Shown here piece by piece: positions 57,881 through 64,000 of a DNA stretch of 64,000 nt. Position 1 is the first letter of the stretch. The number at the start of each line of letters is the position of its first letter. The DNA is from Hemerocallis citrina (Eukaryota > Streptophyta > Magnoliopsida > Asparagales > Asphodelaceae): the NCBI GenBank assembly GCA_017893485.1, contig CM030365.1, forward strand, positions 43,890,458 through 43,954,457, given 5' to 3'. A program made the position numbers and the translations under genes. The notes beneath the pieces were generated by a model. It saw only the letters and a list, made by a program, of their open reading frames with translations, made no database searches and had not been told where the DNA came from.

Positions 57881-60087
57881 TGTTCAAGTCTTGTATTATA
57901 TCTATCTAAGTAGCACATCATGCGCCCCAGATTTTCACCACATGGTTGCTACATGCATACAAATTACGTTTAAATTTAGTGGTGGGTTTCTATAGGGCCG
58001 TGTACTCATGCATCAAGTAACAAGTAACAAGTAACAAGCACGAATCACATAATCGTGAACTTGCGGCATCATATAGTAATAACAACCATAAATTATGTAA
58101 TCATGAAACATGACATCATATAGTAATAACAAGCATAAATCATGTAATCATGAAACATGGCATCATATAGTAATAACAAGCATGAATTGTAATCATGAAA
58201 CATGGCAACAAGTAACGGGAACGCGGTCCCCTTTTGAGTACACATACTTATATTGTCCACTACTAATGTCTTTCCCTTAACCCCGACTTGCTTATTTGTT
58301 ATTATTATCAAACATGCATGTATGTGTACGAAACATGGCTAGAAATACATGGTATAATCAAGTAATGGGTTCAGGTCGGAAGATAACCAAGTACAAGTGA
58401 CAGACGACTCACAAAAGAGTAGGACAATGAAAATTCTAGTTCAGGACAGCAAGACAGTACTGCACCAAATCTGGGATTCTCGTTGCCACACATATGCAAA
58501 CCTGGATCCGTCAGAAAATATCGAAAATAGACTCTCGGCCGAATCCAGCAAATATATATAAGTCACATAGTATTTCACAATAACAAGACTCAAAACAGAA
58601 TTGTATCTAGAAAACATGTTTAGTCAGAAATCAGAAGTTTGTATTCATAAACAAGAAAATGGCATAAAAACTTACTGATTAAATCCAAGAAAAATATGGG
58701 GTATTCACTAGTATGTTTAGTATCAGAACATAAAGTTTCATAATTTTCCAACATAGATACCTTAGTCAAATAAAATCAGAAGACAGCAAGATACATAAAT
58801 TTTGTAAATCTGAAATCATAAATACAACAGTACTAAAACAGCAATAAATTACAAAATATAAATCGAAATCCAGATCCGTCAAAAGGGTGATAAAATAGAT
58901 ACAGTAGGATACAATTCATACTCACAAAGTTTCTATAAACAACAAATAGAATTGGGTTGAAATTAAGGTTTTTTACTGAACAGCATGAAAATTCTACAAG
59001 TATAGCTGTTGTTTGCAAGTATAGAATAGTTTATAAAAATCAATTAAATCCACAAAAAATAGGAGTTAATCCCAATCAAGTCTAGTTGTACTCAGCAAAA
59101 TATAGGATCAAAAAAATATCTTTAGAATCAGTATAAAAATAAATAACCATACATAATTCATATAAAACAGAGTCTGGAATTTTAAACACATCTGCAGTAA
59201 AACAGCAATAACTTGCAACTCACAAATCGAAACTGAGATCTGTCAGAAATTATGGAAAGTAGACAGAATTCTCTATAATTCATGTTCACAAATAATTTTC
59301 ATATATTGACCTTAATAGCGACCAAACATACGACATCATACGAACAACATGCATGTATATATACATCAAGAAGTGATTATTCCTAAGTTATTCCATGTCT
59401 TGTATGTAATGAGACAACTATGGGAAGATCAACATATACAGATAAGATATAACAAGGGTTTTGCACAAGAATTGTTTCTAGAACACAACTACACTACAGG
59501 CGGTATTTAGTACTTGTATTTGCAAAAGAAAATTTTACAAGTTGCTTGCCTTACTATTGATGACGAAAATGACGAAGAAAAAGCAAGAATAACGGGAACA
59601 GATTCCCGGGCACGAACTCAACGAACGAACGAACGGAACAAGAGCCACACGAACACACAAACGCATGAACAAGCGAACAAGCAATATCGAACACACACAC
59701 CCAAGAGCCAACAACGGCGGAGGTGCATAGCGCCGAGAGGGACGGCGGATTGCGAGCACGGTGGCGGAACTGCTTACTGCTAAAGCTACTGTCTGCTGCT
59801 GTGGAGGGAAACGACGCTCAGGGAAAGCACTGGCCAGCTGTTGCGTCGCGAGGAGGTCGCGACAGGGAGGCAGCGGACCAGGGGCTGACGGGGATCTGGC
59901 TCCACCACGGTTGCTGCTGGTCACGATGCCGGGAGGGAGTAGCATGGGGAGACGCTTCTAGTTGCGTCGGGGTTCGGCAGGAGCATAGGGGAGCGATGGG
60001 TTTAGAGGGATCGGGAGAGCAGGAGAGGTAGGGGATGACCAGAAAATAGGTGGCTGGCTTTTAAGGTGATTAAGGTTTGATAAACAG

Positions 60088-60131
<44 letters not shown>

Positions 60132-60605
60132 TTTAGAATATAAGGTTAGGGAAATATATACATAGTGGGTAAAAATGTATATAGGGTGTTAACGGGTTGG
60201 GCCAACCGGGTATTGGGTTAAATGGCTATTAGCGGGTAAAGAGTTTTGGAATAAATGGTTTTAATGATCCAATAGCATATAGGGTTTTGAATAGGATTTT
60301 GGGAAATAATTGGTTTTAAATTAAAGTATCCAACAATAGATATGGGAACAAAATAAATACATTAAAATAGGATGTGAACGATTAATAAGGATCACAAATA
60401 AAAGCTCGATCAACCAGAAATGAAACAATAGGCTGATAGTTAATTCGAGAAGATCAAATAAAAAAAGACGACAAATCAAATAGATGAATATTTTGATAAT
60501 GAAGATCCAATACACGGTTGAAAGAGAGACAGAGAAATACAATAGGAATAAATATACAAAAAGGAAAATACATCGAAAATACAGAAAATAAAAAACAGGC
60601 CTTAC
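57881..60605 (-). repeat. 5' LTR of element D, outer part
   Basis: Continues the LTR interrupted at 46672. Aligns with 37.73-40.64 kb. A stretch of about 185 bases present at 39.20-39.39 kb is missing near 59.32 kb. The last base before 60606 differs from the canonical TG start (AGTAAGG on the minus strand), so the outer border is slightly damaged. No gene inside; the GC-rich leader-like part is at 59.53-60.03 kb. Confidence 0.88.
60093..60129. repeat. (TA)18 microsatellite at the TATA site of the D 5' LTR
   Basis: The sister LTR has only TATATATATAA here, so the repeat expanded in this copy. Confidence 0.9.
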
Positions 60606-60784
60606 TATATGAATATCTAAAGTGTAAATATTCTAGGTGTGTTAGTGTATTCCATAATCCTAAAAGTATAATGCATAAAGATGCACAAAATGATCTTTTC
60701 TAATGCACGCTTGTTTCCAACCCTATGCCGCCCATATAACATAGTTTCTAAAAACGAGCCTCTAACATTTCTCCTCTTTAGAAG
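60606..60784. other. Short unassigned stretch
   Basis: Between the D LTR and the next LTR start. No domain or repeat match seen. It might be flanking host DNA, or the 3' end of the element whose LTR starts at 60785. Confidence 0.4.
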
Positions 60785-61154
60785 TGTAAGACCCCGCTAA
60801 ATAGTATATAACTATTTTTGTATATTAATTCGTGCACAATTCAGAGTCGCACGTATTAATGAGATTTCCTCAATTTTAATTAAGAAAATAATGAAACATA
60901 TTATTTGGTACGTTTTGAATTCCACGAAGGTGCAATGTGAACTGGAGTTGGAATATTTTCTTAACTAAATTGAATGCTTATCTCGATTATAAATTGAGAT
61001 GAAATGTATAAATAGTAATAATTATTTTGAGTAAAATATTTCTCCTGTATTTATATATATAGACATTTTCTTAAAATTGTATAAGAATACATTTGCCTTG
61101 ATTCTTGCACACATGTTTGTATGTTTGTAGGTGTATATATACACTATTATATAC
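60785..61154 (+). repeat. LTR fragment beginning TGTAAGACCCC
   Basis: Homologous to the minus-strand LTR that starts at 22967, in opposite orientation. Only the first 370 bases remain before another LTR piece abuts. Confidence 0.7.
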
Positions 61155-61355
61155 TGTCACGCTCCGCTTCGCAAAAAGAGAATACGGAATACGGATGCGT
61201 GACTAAGTCCAGCGAATGATTTTCATCATCCATAAGCTGGTAGGATCTTTACAACATTTCACAAGAATAATTCAAGTCAGAAGCAAGAGAAGTCAACCAA
61301 GCATGCATATATGAATCAAAATACCAACATAATTACTTGAAACAAAATATATTAA
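61155..61355 (-). repeat. Fragment of a second D-family LTR
   Basis: TGTCACGCTCCGCTTCGC, then GTGACTAAGTCCAGCGAATG, aligns with the LTR end of element D at 45979 on. About 200 bases remain; the right side is cut at 61356. The sequence differs more from D than the D LTRs differ from each other. Confidence 0.8.
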
Positions 61356-61834
61356 TGTAGAACCCCGTATTTTCAAATATTATTTTAATTATTTGAAAAT
61401 GAATTTAAATGAGTTTTGAGGATTTAATTGATATTTTCCTAGAAGGTTTATCTTTTGTACACGTGCAAAACACGTACAAATGACTTTTGAGATGTTTGAA
61501 AAATTAAGATTTCTTTATGAAAAATCATTATTTATTATTTTGGAATTATGTAGTATTTTTCCGGATTTTTCTGAATTTAATTAGTACTATTTGCAAATTT
61601 TAAGAAAAGAATGACCTTTTTGTAAAATTGACATTTTTAAGGGTTAAAGTGCAAAATTGGCATTCTGGACGTTTTAAACAGTATTGGTTAAGATTTAGAA
61701 GTATATTTTCTATTAAATCCTAATTTTAATGAATTTTGGATGAGTTTCCAAGAGTAGATAGATATATATAAAATTGTATTTTGAAGGGATTGTTTTGCAA
61801 ATGTATTTGGAAACCCTAGAACCTAATTCCCGGC

Positions 61835-61844
61835 CTATATAAAG
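61835..61844 (+). promoter_or_regulatory. TATA box of the right-hand LTR-like unit
   Basis: CTATATAAAG in the context CCCGGCCTATATAAAGAGAG, the best core promoter in the window. A transcription start near 61.87 kb and a GTGAGT splice donor at 61965 would give a first exon of about 95 bases. Confidence 0.65.
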
Positions 61845-62565
61845 AGAGTTGCAGCCGTCATTCGCTGCATAACTCAGATTTCATTATATTATTTTCTTGG
61901 TGATTGGAGAAGGAGTTTGGATCTAGCAAAGGAAGGCTTTTGTGGATTCTTCTTGTTTCTAAAGGTGAGTGATATGGACTTGTTTTGTTTGTGTATGATT
62001 GCATGCTGTTTTGTCTGATGTTTTCGTATCTTGTATGAAATCGATGCCATGGTAGTTATTCGAAATATGCATGTGAAATCCATGAAAGATTAGTAGATCT
62101 CGATTGACAACTATTGATTGCTTGAAACGTGTTAAGATTTAAGTATGGTTTTGATCGGATGTATGCACATCTGGATCTGGGGTTTATAAACAGATCTTGG
62201 TTATTGATGGTGAAAGAATCGAGTACTGAGAAACCCTATTGGGAGATTCAAGAATTGAGAACATGAGAATTTAGTATTGTAACTATGATGCAGATCATCT
62301 TGAGATTGTCACTTTTAACTAAATATAAGTTAATTTCCAAAGCAATGAATCTTTAGAAGAACATCAGACTTGTTTTCGCATACAGACCTAATTTATGAAA
62401 ACTGTAGGCCGACAGTCGACTGGTCTACTATTCAGTCGACTGGTACGACCCAGCTGCTGTATCTTTAGTTTTTCTCGGAAAATCCGTTCTGGACAGTCGA
62501 CTTAGACCCTTCTCAGTCGACTGGTACACTTAGAATTTATTTTTCAAAGTTATCGTAGAATTTCT

Positions 62566-62890
62566 CTCGGGTAAGTCGACTTATGTTTTTATAAGTCGAC
62601 TTATGTTCTTATAAGTCGACTTATGTCCCCTTTTAAGTCGACTTATGTTTTGATAAGTCTTCTTATGATTTTTATAAGTCATCTTATGTTTTGATAAGTC
62701 TTCTTATGATTTTTATAAGTCATCTTATGTTTTGATAAGTCTTCTTATGATTTTTATAAGTCATCTTATGTTTTGATAAGTCTACTTATGATTTTTATAA
62801 GTCATCTTATGTTTTGATAAGTCTACTTATGATTTTTATAAGTCATCTTATATTTTTGATAAGTCTACTTATGATTTTTATAAAGTCATC
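62566..62890. repeat. Array of about 20 bp units grown from an ATAAGTCGACTTAT palindrome
   Basis: About 15 units of ATAAGTCnnCTTATGnTTTT in a 41 base higher-order period. The first four units keep the perfect palindrome core GTCGAC; later ones carry GTCTTC, GTCATC or GTCTAC in alternation. Confidence 0.88.
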
Positions 62891-63085
62891 TTATACTGTT
62901 AGCACTTGGAATGTTTCTTGAGAATTGTTGATAATTGTCTCGGGTAAGTCGACTGATGGTTTTCTTGAGTCGACTTACTGCACTTGTTATAATCTTGGAT
63001 ATTGGTTCTCGGGGCAGTCGACTTACTATCGCATAAGTCGACTGGTTCTGATGAGTTTTCATAATCTTGAGTGTTCCTTCAGTCC

Positions 63086-63600
63086 TTAGTTTGTTTGTAG
63101 ATGAATATGTTCGTCGGTGTCTTGGCATACCGGGTTCGTATTCGATCTATACCTTCTTAGTTTGTTTGTAGATGGATATGTTCGTCGGTGTCTTGGCATA
63201 CCGGGTTCGTATTCAATCTATACCTTCTTAGTTTGTTTGTAGATGGATATGTTCGTCGGTGTCTTGGCATATCGGGTTCGTATTCGATCTATACCTTCTT
63301 AGTTTGTTTGTAGATGGATATGTCGTCGGTGTCTTGGCATATCGGGTTCGTATTCGATCTATACCTTCTTAGTTTGTATGTAGATGGATATGTTCGTCGG
63401 TGTCTTGGCATATCGGGTTCGTATTCGATCTATACCTTCTTAGTTTGTCTGTAGATGGATATGTTCGTCGGTGTCTTGGCATACCGGGTTCGTATTCGAT
63501 CTATACCTTCTTAGTTTGTTTGTAGATGGATATGTTCGTCGGTGTCTTGGCATACCGGGTTCGTATTCTATCTATATTATCTTTAGTCTTGTAGATGGAT
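63086..63600. repeat. 71 bp tandem array, about seven copies
   Basis: Unit TTAGTTTGTTTGTAGATGG, ATATGTTCGTCGGTGTCTTG, GCATACCGGGTTCGTATTCG, ATCTATACCTTC. Copies start near 63086, 63157, 63228, 63299, 63369, 63440 and 63511, with a degenerate eighth to about 63650. Very low divergence (1-3 changes per unit, one 1 base deletion) suggests recent expansion. Confidence 0.93.
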
Positions 63601-64000
63601 ATATTGTTGTCCGATCTATGGCATTATTGGTGATCGATTGTTGGACATACATTGTGGTACTGAGAATTGTTGACAGTTGGACATATTCTGAGTTGTGAGG
63701 ATTACTGTTTGTTCAGAACAGTCGACTGGTTCATAAGACAGTCGACTGTACCTGTACAGTTAAGCTGTACATATTTTGAGAGAGATTGATTGATTGATAC
63801 TTGATCGTTGGTATTGTTTCTTGACTCGGCTTCACTCATGTACTGGCCTATCGTTCTTGTTTCAGATTACATGTTCAGTTTATGTATTTTTGTTCAGTAC
63901 ATGTTGCTTATGTTTAGTTGTTTTGTTTATGTTTGTTGTTTATATCACTCACACCATTTATGGCTGACCCCGTAGTTTTGGGGGTTAGGGTTCAACTCTA

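Larger units (their letters stand above)
61356..64000 (+). repeat. LTR-like unit beginning TGTAGAACCCCG, runs off the right edge
   Basis: LTR-like start, TATA box near 61839, a probable splice donor at 61965 (CTAAAG then GTGAGT), then a long non-coding part with two tandem arrays and many GTCGAC palindromes. No gag, pol or end of the unit is seen, so it may be an LTR of more than 2.6 kb or an LTR followed by leader. No open frame in it looks like a protein. Confidence 0.55.

Noticed and set aside
62566..63650. Possible CRISPR array
   Set aside because: Regular short repeats, but there are no unique spacers and no cas genes, and the setting is a plant LTR. These are plain tandem repeats.

Overview
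This window is plant nuclear DNA made almost entirely of nested, decayed transposable elements. I see no intact host gene, rRNA gene or CRISPR array. The lineages present point to a large, repeat-rich angiosperm genome: Tekay/Del-type chromoviruses with LTRs of about 3.4 kb, a Tat-lineage Ty3/gypsy element, copia-type LTRs, a CACTA-type transposon and an endogenous caulimovirid. I cannot name the species or decide monocot versus dicot from sequence alone.

Left part (1-14.2 kb). Element A, a minus-strand Tekay-type retrotransposon, runs off the left edge (pol, gag and 5' LTR to 7746). Next is a copia-type solo LTR (7772-12727) with a CTTAC target-site duplication. It is split by a solo LTR of the A family (9093-12530) with its own GTTCA duplication. 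Beyond it lies an endogenous pararetrovirus (Caulimoviridae) RT-RNase H fragment (about 12.73-14.21 kb).

Middle part (14.2-30.8 kb). A plus-strand Tat-lineage element carries LTR, gag, protease, RT, RNase H and the start of a second RNase H. It is interrupted at 18932 by the 3' end of a copia-type element and by a gypsy-type LTR, and resumes at 22968 with the integrase C-terminus. After it come an array of about 60 bp repeats and a spliced-looking antisense gene. Then comes a minus-strand CACTA-type plant-transposase gene with recognisable introns, preceded on its 5' side by six copies of a dimeric repeat of about 310 bp.

Right part (30.8-60.6 kb). Element B (Tekay-type, minus) keeps its 3' LTR and the C-terminal two thirds of pol; the rest is deleted. 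It sits in the 3' LTR of element D (another Tekay-type family, minus), which has gag, PR, RT, RH, IN and chromodomain. D's 5' LTR is split by element C, a complete plus-strand relative of element A (46673-57875) with a perfect TATCA duplication.

Right edge (60.6-64 kb). Three more LTR pieces are joined end to end. The last begins at 61356, has a clear TATA box and splice donor, and carries two tandem arrays.

Insertion order that can be read directly: D before C; D before B; copia solo LTR before the A-family solo LTR. The most interesting points are a Tekay subfamily (A and C) that spread without a recognisable capsid domain, tRNA-like Pol III promoter modules inside LTRs, the caulimovirid relic, the dimeric higher-order repeat next to the CACTA gene, and GTCGAC palindromes clustered in two unrelated LTRs.
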